This document shows positions 1-5,699 of a DNA stretch of 5,699 nt, one piece after another. Below the pieces are notes generated by a model, which did no database searches, was not told the DNA's origin, and was given only the letters and a program-made list of their open reading frames with translations. Position 1 is the first letter of the stretch, and each line of letters begins with the position of its first letter. The translations under genes and the position numbers were made by a program. The DNA comes from Planctomycetota bacterium (GTDB lineage: Bacteria > Planctomycetota > UBA8742 > JACQVU01), in contig JACQVU010000221.1 of NCBI GenBank assembly GCA_016209585.1, forward strand, positions 1 through 5,699. Reading direction: 5' to 3'.

Positions 1-48
1 ACCCAGCGCACCATGCGAACCGGCGCCGCTGGTGTATGATCGAGTTCC

Positions 49-1032
49 ATGCATCTCGACGCCGATCTGAACTTCGACCGCCCGCTCACCGGGGAGGAGC
101 GCGACTTCCTCAAGCCCTTCGGCGCGGTGATGGGGCGGAGCCTGTGGCTCAAGCACGTCGAAGAGAAAGACCCGCGCCCGGCCCTTGACTACCTTCAAGC
201 GTGTCGGCTCGCGTGGTGGGCCTTGCGTTTCTATATCGACCCCCCCGGCGAGTTCCCGCCGGGGCTGTTCGCCTGGTGGCTGCTGGCCACGCGCCACACC
301 TTTGACCACGGAAACCCGGCGTCCGACTTCGCGCCGCCCCCCTGCCCGCTGTGCCGCCGGCCGGGCATCCTGCCGGTCGACCGGCCGGTGCGGCTGGCCA
401 CCACCTCCGGCGGGCGGATCGTCTCCCGGGCCGGCACGCTGCTGGTGAGCGGCAACCTCAACCTGCCGGATTCCACGCGCGTGCCGGTGCAGGCCGGCGG
501 GCGCGCGGCGACGGACGGGCCGGAACCAGCCGCCTCCTCCGCGGCGGCGCGGGAGGCGGGGCGGTGGTTTCGCGTGGTTTTCGACCGCCGGGTGGAAGCG
601 CTGGACTTCGACGCCAGCACGCTCGCCGTCCAGCGCTGCGGGCGGTGCGCCGGCGTCACCCGGGAGTTCACCGGGCTGCCGGTGGCGGCGGCGCCCTTTC
701 CCGAGGGGCTTCCGCGGATGTTCGCCGAGAGCCGGCGGGTGGGGCGGGGATGTTGCGAGGAACTGACCTTCGTGGAAGACCGTTTCGCGGCCAACTTCAG
801 GCGCTATCCGGGCACGCTGGACCTGACGCCGTTGGCGCCGGCCGACCACGCCCTGGCGCGGGCGGCGCTCTCTTTCCGGGCCGAGTTGGACGGGCGCCTG
901 CCCTTCGTTACCGACTGGGCGCTGGCGCCGTTCAACCGCCAGCGCGGGGCGGAGGCGGGAGAGGCTGCGCCCATCTATCGCGCGGTCACATCGCGCCGGA
1001 TTGTCTCGGCCGCGGCGCGACCCTCTCCTTGA
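49..1032 (+). CDS. Hypothetical protein with two distant CxxC pairs (possible split zinc site)
   Basis: I do not recognise the family of this 327-residue protein. The N-terminal third (about 1-90) is rich in aromatic residues and looks helical and soluble, with Trp and Tyr clusters at 55-62 and 75-78. CPLC at 99-102 and CGRC at 197-200 could together form one four-cysteine zinc site, with 94 residues between them. That insert contains predicted beta-like stretches (115-140, 172-196) and an Ala/Gly-rich loop (148-171). A further CC pair lies at 235-236. There is no signal peptide or membrane segment. The ATG at 49 has only a weak GAG (42-44) as ribosome site. A TATGAT at 35-40 could be a -10 box giving a nearly leaderless mRNA, but no good -35 is visible. 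The layout loosely recalls myxobacterial 'double-CXXCG' proteins, but the residue after each CxxC is Arg or Ala rather than Gly, so I do not assign it. The ATPase gene follows 130 bases downstream. The reading frame has a coherent protein-like composition throughout. Confidence 0.75.
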   Translation: MHLDADLNFDRPLTGEERDFLKPFGAVMGRSLWLKHVEEKDPRPALDYLQACRLAWWALRFYIDPPGEFPPGLFAWWLLATRHTFDHGNPASDFAPPPCPLCRRPGILPVDRPVRLATTSGGRIVSRAGTLLVSGNLNLPDSTRVPVQAGGRAATDGPEPAASSAAAREAGRWFRVVFDRRVEALDFDASTLAVQRCGRCAGVTREFTGLPVAAAPFPEGLPRMFAESRRVGRGCCEELTFVEDRFAANFRRYPGTLDLTPLAPADHALARAALSFRAELDGRLPFVTDWALAPFNRQRGAEAGEAAPIYRAVTSRRIVSAAARPSP

Positions 1033-1077
1033 TTTCGGGAGGTTGTTGACGGATAGTGACCCCTGTCCGCGCGAGGC

Positions 1078-1107
1078 TGGACCGCTCGTGGATCTAAGAA
1101 ATATATC
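1078..1107 (+). promoter_or_regulatory. Candidate promoter upstream of the TPR-AAA+ gene
   Basis: The 130-base spacer between the CxxC protein and the ATPase contains the most AT-rich patch of the left half (about 1091-1116). TATATC at 1102-1107 can serve as a -10 box, with TGGACC at 1078-1083 as a weak -35 and an 18-base spacer. AAGA (1096-1099) and TCTT (1106-1109) form a small inverted repeat around it, which could be an operator or chance. Each box matches the consensus at about four of six positions. If used, it would give the ATPase-glycosyltransferase pair its own transcript with a leader of about 50 bases. Confidence 0.25.
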
Positions 1108-1162
1108 TTGTGAATTGCGTGCCTTCTGTGGCCGAAAGGTGGAGAAGGACAGGTTCAAGAGA

Positions 1163-2707
1163 ATGCGCGAGCGCACCATCGAAGCCCTCCGTTCCGCGCT
1201 GGCGGCCACGCCCGAAAACGTTCCGCTGGCGGTGCATCTGGCGTCGCTGCTGGTGGACCGGGGCGCGCTGGACGAAGCCGCGGACCTGCTGCGCCGGGCG
1301 ATCGCGCTGGACCCCGACGACCGCGAGGCCCACGTGCTCCTCGGTCTGGCGGAGGCTGGCCGGCAGAACTTCGCGGCGGCCGAGTGCGCCTACCGCGCGG
1401 CGGTTCGCCTGGCGCCGAAAGACCCTTTCCCCCACCGCCAGCTGGCCGACGTGCTGTTACGGCGCGACCAGATCGAGGAGGCGGCGCGCTGGTACAACCG
1501 TGCCGTGGTGTTGAACCCCGAGTTCCGCGACCCCCACTTTGAGGGCGCGGTCTACGGCATTCTCGGCCCGACCGCGCGCCTCGCCGACCCGGCCGAGGCC
1601 GCCGATCCCGCGCCGGGCGGAGGCGGGACTTTTGGCGCGGGCCCCGGCGAGGCGCGGGCCGCGCGCGAGGAGGAGGGCGCGGGCGCCTTCACGCCGCCGG
1701 ACGCGGACGCCTGGCGCGGTGAAGAGGGAGACGGAGAGGGAGAGGCGGACGAGGATGACGCCGAGAACCGGCCGGTGGAGGCGACGCCCCGCCGGTTCGG
1801 CCTGACGTTCAACGACGTCGGCGGCTTGGCCGCGTTGAAGGAAGCGGTGCGGGCGGAGTTCCTGTTCCCCATCGCCCGCCCGGAACTGTTCCGCCCCTAC
1901 AAGAAGGGGTTGGGCGGGGGCGCGCTCTTGTACGGGCCGCCCGGCTGCGGCAAGACGCTTTTCGCGCGGGCGCTGTCCGGGGAAGCGCCGTGCGGGTTCT
2001 ATGCCGTCGACATCTCCCAGGTGTTCGACGTCTGGCACGGCGAGGGCGACTTCCGCCTGCATGAGGGGGTCCGCGCGGCCCGCCGGAACGCGCCCAGCAT
2101 CCTCTTCATCGACGAGATCGACGCCCTGGCCGCGCGGCGGTCCGGCGAGCGGTCGCCGGTCTCAGCCCTCACCAACCAACTGCTCTGCGAAATTGAAGAA
2201 GCGGTGCGGGAAGCGTCGGGCGTGCTGGTCATCGGCGCCACCAGCACGCCGTGGGACATCGACCCGGCCTTCCTGCGCCCCGGCCGCCTGGCGCGGCGGC
2301 TCTTCGTGTCGCCGCCCGGCCCATTAGATCGCGAGGCCATTCTGCGTCTTTCCATGCGCGGCCGGCCGATGGAGGCGGTGGACTTCGCCGCCGTGGCCAC
2401 CGCGACGCCGGCCTTCTCCGGCGCCGACCTCCACGCCCTGTGCGAGGAGGCGGCGGGCATCGCGCTGCGCCGCTCCCTGACGCAGGGCGCCGGCGTCACC
2501 CCTATCCGCGGCGACGACCTGCTGGCCGCCGCGGGCCGCGTCACCCCCGCGGTGCGCGACTGGTTCGAGTGCGCCGCCGCCCCCCGCCACGGCCTCGACC
2601 CGGCCGTGGCCCAGGCCGTGGCCGAGTTCCTCAATTCGTCGGCTGGCGCGGAGTATCGCCCCGTGGGCCGCCCGCCGGTTCCCCCGCCGCTGCCGCGGGA
2701 GGGGTGA
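1163..2707 (+). CDS. TPR-repeat AAA+ ATPase (SpoVK/Ycf46/Vps4-like, COG0464 type)
   Basis: This 514-residue cytoplasmic protein joins a protein-binding TPR region to an AAA+ motor. Three consecutive 34-residue TPRs occupy 20-53, 54-87 and 88-121; each keeps the small residue at position 8, Ala at 20, Ala at 27 and Pro at 32. Residues 122-210 form a low-complexity linker, strongly acidic at 187-201. The AAA module runs from about 214 to 450: Walker A GPPGCGKT 258-265, a pore-loop-like WHGE at 291-294, Walker B ILFIDEID 313-320, sensor-1 region GATSTP 358-363, arginine-finger region RPGR 372-375 and sensor-2 GADL 420-423. Sensor 1 has Ser where most relatives have Asn. Both catalytic motifs are intact, so ATP hydrolysis is likely; substrate remodelling guided by the TPRs is inference. 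I chose ATG 1163 because upstream codons (TTG 1001, GTG 1088, GTG 1139) add a stretch with atypical codons and no domain. AGG at 1151-1153 is a weak ribosome site. The glycosyltransferase follows after 7 bases. Confidence 0.92.
   Translation: MRERTIEALRSALAATPENVPLAVHLASLLVDRGALDEAADLLRRAIALDPDDREAHVLLGLAEAGRQNFAAAECAYRAAVRLAPKDPFPHRQLADVLLRRDQIEEAARWYNRAVVLNPEFRDPHFEGAVYGILGPTARLADPAEAADPAPGGGGTFGAGPGEARAAREEEGAGAFTPPDADAWRGEEGDGEGEADEDDAENRPVEATPRRFGLTFNDVGGLAALKEAVRAEFLFPIARPELFRPYKKGLGGGALLYGPPGCGKTLFARALSGEAPCGFYAVDISQVFDVWHGEGDFRLHEGVRAARRNAPSILFIDEIDALAARRSGERSPVSALTNQLLCEIEEAVREASGVLVIGATSTPWDIDPAFLRPGRLARRLFVSPPGPLDREAILRLSMRGRPMEAVDFAAVATATPAFSGADLHALCEEAAGIALRRSLTQGAGVTPIRGDDLLAAAGRVTPAVRDWFECAAAPRHGLDPAVAQAVAEFLNSSAGAEYRPVGRPPVPPPLPREG
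2697..2704 (+). promoter_or_regulatory. Shine-Dalgarno site for the glycosyltransferase
   Basis: GGGAGGGG lies in the last codons of the ATPase gene, 10 bases before the GTG at 2715. It supports that GTG as the start and suggests that translation of the two genes is coupled. Confidence 0.6.
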
Positions 2708-2714
2708 TCGCGCC

Positions 2715-3629
2715 GTGACGGACTCGGCCCCCCTGGTCAGCGTGGTGGTGCCGACCTACAACCGGGCGTCGCTGCTGCCGGCCACGCTGGACGCCATTCT
2801 CGCGCAGACGTTCAAGGACTTCGAACTGATCGTGGTGGACGACGGCTCCACCGACGCCACCGCCGACCTGCTGCGCGCGCGGTGCGCCGGCGACCCCCGG
2901 ACGCGGGTGGTGTCGCGGGAGAACGGCGGGATCGCGCGCGCCAAGAACAGCGGGCTGGAGGCGGCGCGCGGCCGCTACGTGGCCTTCTGCGATCACGACG
3001 ACCTCTGGCTGCCGCACAAACTGTCGCGCCAGGTGGAGGCGCTGGAGGGCGATCCGGCGGCGGGGCTGTGCTACACCCGCTACGGCCTGTTCGGCGAGGA
3101 TGGCCGGGTGTTCAAGGAGCGGCCGCGACGAGGGTATTCCGGCGACATCTTCCTGCCGATGCTGCGCAAGGTCTTCGTGCTCACCTCCTCCGCGGTGGCG
3201 CGGCGAACGGTGATCGACCGCGTGGGCGGCTTCGACCCGGCGCTGGCCTTGGCCGACGATCTCGACTTCCACCTGCGGGTGGCCCATGCCGCGCCGGCCC
3301 TCTATCTCGACGAACGGCTGGTGCTCTACCGCGTCTACCAGGGCAACGCCTCCCGGACGCGCTCCGCCCCGCGGCGATATACGGAGGAAATCCTGGAGGT
3401 CTATCGCCGCTGGCAGGGGCGGGCCGACCTGACGCCGGAGGCCGCCGGCGTGGTGCGCCGGCGCGTGGCCAAGTACCACTACAATCTCGCCCGCCATGCG
3501 GCCCAGGCTGGCGACCACCGCCTCGCCGGGCGGCATGCGCGTCGCGCGGCGGCGCTCTGCCCGTCGAACGTGCGCTTCCTGGCTGGTTGGTTCTCTTCCG
3601 CGCTGCCCCATCCGGAAGGCCGGCGTTAG
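2715..3629 (+). CDS. Family 2 glycosyltransferase (GT-A fold)
   Basis: This 304-residue enzyme should transfer a sugar from a nucleotide-sugar donor to an acceptor, probably at the cytoplasmic face of the membrane during polysaccharide, lipid or protein glycosylation. The GT-A signature begins at once: VSVVVPTYNR at 8-17, VDDGSTD at 41-47 (donor nucleotide binding), the ENGG-ARAKNSGL region at 69-81, and DHDD at 93-96 as the metal-binding DxD equivalent. GGFDPAL at 171-177 and DDLDFHLR at 181-188 correspond to the usual GGFDE and EDxDLxLR region that supplies the catalytic base. Residues 215-285 form a helical tail resembling one or two degenerate TPRs, common in such enzymes. No transmembrane segment is seen. 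The GTG start is fixed by GGGAGGGG 10 bases upstream and by the motif beginning at residue 8. Length is normal for the family. Sugar and acceptor cannot be read from the sequence. Proximity to the ATPase stop (7 bases) indicates one operon. Confidence 0.95.
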   Translation: MTDSAPLVSVVVPTYNRASLLPATLDAILAQTFKDFELIVVDDGSTDATADLLRARCAGDPRTRVVSRENGGIARAKNSGLEAARGRYVAFCDHDDLWLPHKLSRQVEALEGDPAAGLCYTRYGLFGEDGRVFKERPRRGYSGDIFLPMLRKVFVLTSSAVARRTVIDRVGGFDPALALADDLDFHLRVAHAAPALYLDERLVLYRVYQGNASRTRSAPRRYTEEILEVYRRWQGRADLTPEAAGVVRRRVAKYHYNLARHAAQAGDHRLAGRHARRAAALCPSNVRFLAGWFSSALPHPEGRR

Positions 3630-3637
3630 CAAAAGGG

Positions 3638-3662
3638 CGGGACGAGGGGCGCGGGACGAGGG
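3638..3662. repeat. Two copies of an 11-base direct repeat
   Basis: CGGGACGAGGG (first copy 3638-3648, second 3652-3662) occurs twice at a 14-base period, directly after the glycosyltransferase stop. It runs straight into the palindrome beginning at 3661 and appears to be the first part of a composite low-complexity repeat cluster. No coding or regulatory function can be assigned. Confidence 0.6.
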
Positions 3663-3693
3663 ATCGGACGGATCCGGCTGATCGGACCGATCC
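3661..3693. repeat. 33-base nested palindrome, possible bidirectional terminator
   Basis: GGATCGG (3661-3667) pairs with CCGATCC (3687-3693). After a symmetric 3x3 internal loop, GATC (3671-3674) pairs with GATC (3680-3683) around a five-base loop. The same stretch can also be read as two imperfect direct copies at an 18-base period (GATCGGACGGATCCG at 3662 and GATCGGACCGATCCG at 3680). It sits between the convergent glycosyltransferase and tRNA genes, a natural place for a terminator, but no T-run follows on either strand. It may therefore be a dispersed repeat rather than an intrinsic terminator. Confidence 0.6.
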
Positions 3694-3699
3694 GCGCCA

Positions 3700-3720
3700 C
3701 TGACAACTGACAACTGACAA
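3700..3720. repeat. Tandem heptamer CTGACAA, three exact copies
   Basis: Three perfect copies lie at 3700-3706, 3707-3713 and 3714-3720, nine bases beyond the 3' end of the tRNA gene. On the tRNA strand they read as TTGTCAG repeats in the 3' trailer. The base composition is clearly less GC-rich than everything around them. There are no spacers, so this is not a CRISPR array. From memory, similar TTGTCAG runs recur between genes of some environmental bacteria, but I cannot verify this here. Confidence 0.85.
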
Positions 3721-3729
3721 CTTGCCTTA

Positions 3730-3836
<107 letters not shown>

Positions 3837-3839
3837 CCC

Positions 3840-3869
3840 TTCATATCCGCGCTCCCCGGCGGGGTTCAA
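3840..3869 (-). promoter_or_regulatory. Sigma-70-like promoter of tRNA-fMet
   Basis: On the minus strand TTGAAC (3869-3864) and TATGAA (3845-3840) are separated by 18 bases. Each matches the -35 and -10 consensus at four positions. The predicted start near 3833 lies about 30 bases upstream of the mature tRNA end. Orientation and distance both fit the tRNA gene. Confidence 0.5.
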
Positions 3870-3890
3870 GGGATTTCCGGGAATCTGCGG

Positions 3891-3933
3891 AGCCCGCCTT
3901 CAGCGTCCTCGCGCAACGGCGGAAGTTCGGGCT
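3891..3933. repeat. Imperfect inverted repeat downstream of the PDZ-toroid gene
   Basis: AGCCCG (3891-3896) pairs with CGGGCT (3928-3933), and CTTC (3898-3901) with GAAG (3922-3925), followed by a short CGT/ACG pairing (3904-3906 with 3916-3918). An alternative fold uses CTTCAGC (3898-3904) with GCTGAAG (3931-3937). The element starts 30 bases past the stop of the minus-strand gene and could end its transcript. It has no T-run and the pairing is interrupted. The rest of 3837-3962 shows nothing beyond the tRNA promoter. Confidence 0.3.
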
Positions 3934-3962
3934 GAAGCCTCAATGGCATACATCTCCCCCCC

Positions 3963-5537
3963 CTACCCCCGCTTCCCCTGCGTCACCTGCGGCGCCTTCT
4001 TCTCCGGCGCGACTGGCGCGTCGGGCTTGCCGCCGCCCGCCTTCTTCGGCTTGCCGACCAGCCCCTTGAAGTTGCCCGCGTCGAGCAACATGGCAAGCAG
4101 GAGGTTGGGGGTGGTCCAGCAGGCGCCCATGTCGAGGTCGGTGGCGCGGCCCATCTGAAGGCTCTCTTTCGAGGGCCGCGACAGCAGCGACCCGTCGCTC
4201 CAGCGGCTGACCATGATGTAGCCCCGGTAGGCGTCCCACCATTTCTTATATTCCGCGGCCCCCATGGCGTGTGACGCCAACGCGCCCTGCAGAACGTGCA
4301 TCACCGGCGAGACGTGGCCCTCAGCCAGATCCTTGTAGTTCTTGGAGTAGTAGGTCTTCATCTTGGGAAAGAAGCCCCACGATTCACCGTCCAGCCGCGT
4401 GATGGCGAAGATGGCGCCAGCGGTGCGGCCGGGGTCGCCGAAGACCTGGCCGGGGCGCGTGGAATAGCCCACGCCGCCGTCGCCGGGCGAGGTGGCCTCG
4501 ATCCAGTCGAGCGCCTTGCCGAGCGGGGCGTCGGGCACCTTGATGCCGTGCGCCTTGGCCATGCCGATACCCGACAAGGCCCAGTTGCTCACGATCTCCA
4601 GTTCCACGTACCCCAGCGCGTTCGGCCCGCCCGGCCCGTGGGCCCACCCCCCGGACGCCTCCTGGTTGGCGATCAGTTTGTCGATGATCTCCTTAACTTT
4701 GCCCAGCAGCCGCGTGTCCTGGTGGTGGTGGGCCAGTTCCGAGAGGAAGATGGGCGCGTAGGCCAGTTGCCAGTTCTCCTGGTTCCAGTTGCCGCCGCCC
4801 ATCCCCCCCATGCCGCCGAACCCGCCGGCCTCTTTCTGGCCGACCGTCTTCAACACGTACTCCATGCACTTCTGAACGTTCTGCGCGTACGGCCCCCTGG
4901 TGGGCGTGTTGCCCGCGCCGATGAAGCACAACCCGGCCAGCGACGACATCACCACCCGGGCGTCGTTGCCCCCCAGGTTGGTGGCGTTGCGGTAGGAGCC
5001 GTCGGACTGCTGGGCGTCAGCCAGCCACGAAAGGCCCCGGGCGATCACGGCCTTGGTCTTGGCGCACTCCTTCGGGGTGGCGCCCATCTTGCCGAGTTTC
5101 GCGGTCTTCACCTTGACCGCGCGGGACTTCTTGTCGGTGTCGATCACCTGGCATTCGAGCACGCCGCCGCTCTCTTCGGCCTTCTCGATCTCGGCCTCGA
5201 TGGCCAAGGCCCCGTCGCCCACCCCCGACACCGGCTGCTTGTTCACCGCCACGATGATGTCGCCCCGCCTGAGGCCGGAGGCCGCGCCAAGGTCTTTCTC
5301 GTTCACCGCCCAGACCCCGAACCCGCCCTGCCCGGCCGGCGCGCCGTAGGGCGCCGCCTCGGCGGCGGACATGTTCCTGCCGGCCACGCCCAGGCCGCCC
5401 AAGGGGGAGGTGTCGTCCTCCCGGTTCCCGCCCTTCTGCCCATACGCGGAGAGGTTGACGACCAGGAGCGCCGCCGCCGCCAGCGCGCCCCGCCGCGCGG
5501 CCCGGCCCCACGGCGTCAAGGAATAACGAGCGACCAT
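3963..5537 (-). CDS. Exported PDZ and alpha/alpha-toroid (prenyltransferase/squalene oxidase repeat) protein
   Basis: This 524-residue protein has a signal peptide: Arg-rich n-region (GRAARRG, 11-17), hydrophobic core 18-31 and probable cleavage near 31-34. A PDZ-like domain spans about 45-150, with a GFGVWAV strand at 72-78 and the typical LRRGDIIVAVNKQPV at 89-103, which normally binds C-terminal peptides. Residues 165-485 form an alpha/alpha toroid of helical repeats with QQSDGSYR (176-183), NQEASGGWAHG (291-301) and GDGGVGYS (352-359), as in DUF6288-type and squalene-cyclase-like proteins. Residues 238-251 are a Gly/Met-rich loop and 491-524 a Lys/Pro/Gly-rich tail. No DxDD motif is present, so hopene-type cyclisation is unlikely; the domain probably binds or holds a ligand outside the cytoplasm. 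I chose ATG 5537 because GGGGGG lies 6 bases upstream and the signal peptide then starts correctly. GTG 5639 or ATG 5582 would add 34 or 15 residues without a ribosome site. The stop is TAG; the gene appears monocistronic here. Confidence 0.9.
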   Translation of the reverse strand: MVARYSLTPWGRAARRGALAAAALLVVNLSAYGQKGGNREDDTSPLGGLGVAGRNMSAAEAAPYGAPAGQGGFGVWAVNEKDLGAASGLRRGDIIVAVNKQPVSGVGDGALAIEAEIEKAEESGGVLECQVIDTDKKSRAVKVKTAKLGKMGATPKECAKTKAVIARGLSWLADAQQSDGSYRNATNLGGNDARVVMSSLAGLCFIGAGNTPTRGPYAQNVQKCMEYVLKTVGQKEAGGFGGMGGMGGGNWNQENWQLAYAPIFLSELAHHHQDTRLLGKVKEIIDKLIANQEASGGWAHGPGGPNALGYVELEIVSNWALSGIGMAKAHGIKVPDAPLGKALDWIEATSPGDGGVGYSTRPGQVFGDPGRTAGAIFAITRLDGESWGFFPKMKTYYSKNYKDLAEGHVSPVMHVLQGALASHAMGAAEYKKWWDAYRGYIMVSRWSDGSLLSRPSKESLQMGRATDLDMGACWTTPNLLLAMLLDAGNFKGLVGKPKKAGGGKPDAPVAPEKKAPQVTQGKRG

Positions 5538-5543
5538 GCGAAG

Positions 5544-5549
5544 CCCCCC
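5544..5549 (-). promoter_or_regulatory. Ribosome-binding site candidate for the PDZ-toroid gene
   Basis: On the minus strand GGGGGG precedes the ATG at 5537 by six bases. It is G-rich rather than a textbook AGGAGG, but no comparable site precedes ATG 5582 or GTG 5639, so it decides the start. Confidence 0.4.
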
Positions 5550-5645
5550 GACCGGGTAGTTGACCACCACAGCGCCCCTCATGGTAGCGGCCGCGCGCGC
5601 CAGGGGAAAGGGGAAGGCGACCTTGGGGCGCTTGCCCACACTTGC

Positions 5646-5669
5646 GAGGCGTAGCCGGAAACCGGCCTC
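5646..5669. repeat. Small hairpin in the upstream region of the PDZ-toroid gene
   Basis: GCCGG (5654-5658) and CCGGC (5662-5666) form a perfect stem around AAA, extended by GAG/CTC (5646-5648 with 5667-5669) across a five-base bulge. It lies about 110 bases upstream of the start of the minus-strand gene. The rest of 5538-5699 shows no convincing promoter on either strand. Confidence 0.3.
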
Positions 5670-5699
5670 CGCCGTCAGGCCGCGGGGTGGGGCGGGGCC

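Noticed and set aside
35..40. TATGAT as a firm -10 box for the first gene
   Set aside because: It matches well, but no plausible -35 lies at the right distance and the window begins only 34 bases upstream.
1001..1162. N-terminal extension of the TPR-AAA+ protein from TTG 1001, GTG 1088 or GTG 1139
   Set aside because: It would overlap the end of the preceding gene or use a stretch with atypical AT-rich codons; no domain is added and the TPRs start shortly after ATG 1163.
2631..3713. Open frame of 360 codons antisense to the glycosyltransferase
   Set aside because: It is a shadow of a GC-rich gene; the translation is Arg/Gly/Ala/His-rich without domain motifs, while the plus strand has an unmistakable GT2.
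3700..3720. CRISPR-like array
   Set aside because: Repeats are only seven bases, contiguous and without spacers; no cas gene is present.
4296..5654. Open frame of 452 codons antisense to the PDZ-toroid gene
   Set aside because: Low-complexity His/Gly/Arg/Val-rich translation typical of the opposite strand of a GC-rich gene; no recognisable domain.

Overview
The window is very GC-rich (well above 60 % by eye) and reads as a bacterial chromosome segment. It holds four protein genes and one tRNA gene. Two traits suggest a planctomycete or another member of the PVC group: a secreted PDZ plus alpha/alpha-toroid (squalene-cyclase/prenyltransferase-like) protein, and a spacer with low-complexity repeats next to a tRNA. 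This placement is an inference; no rRNA or marker protein is present to confirm it.

Left half, plus strand. An unrecognised protein with two widely spaced CxxC pairs (49-1032) is followed, after a 130-base spacer with a relatively AT-rich patch, by a TPR-AAA+ ATPase (1163-2707). The ATPase has three canonical TPRs, a long acidic Gly/Ala/Glu-rich linker and one complete AAA module. A family 2 glycosyltransferase (2715-3629) starts 7 bases after its stop codon, with its Shine-Dalgarno sequence inside the ATPase's last codons. The ATPase and glycosyltransferase are therefore very probably co-transcribed. The CxxC protein may belong to the same unit or be read separately.

Middle, 3630-3962. A compact non-coding stretch holds two copies of an 11-base direct repeat, a 33-base nested palindrome and three exact CTGACAA copies. 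Next come an initiator tRNA-fMet gene on the minus strand, a strong hairpin that would form the tRNA's 5' leader, a good sigma-70-like promoter for the tRNA, and a further imperfect inverted repeat. The glycosyltransferase and tRNA are convergent, and the palindrome lies between them.

Right half, minus strand. One gene (3963-5537) encodes an exported protein with a signal peptide, a PDZ-like domain and a toroid domain with several Gly/Trp-containing helical repeats. It lacks the DxDD motif of squalene-hopene cyclases, so a binding or scaffolding role is likelier than terpene cyclisation.

The most interesting items are the TPR-AAA+ protein and its CxxC neighbour as a possible functional pair, the hairpin leader fused to the tRNA-fMet gene, and the repeat cluster after the tRNA. 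No mobile element, CRISPR array, toxin-antitoxin pair or defence island is visible, and I do not claim a new system with confidence.
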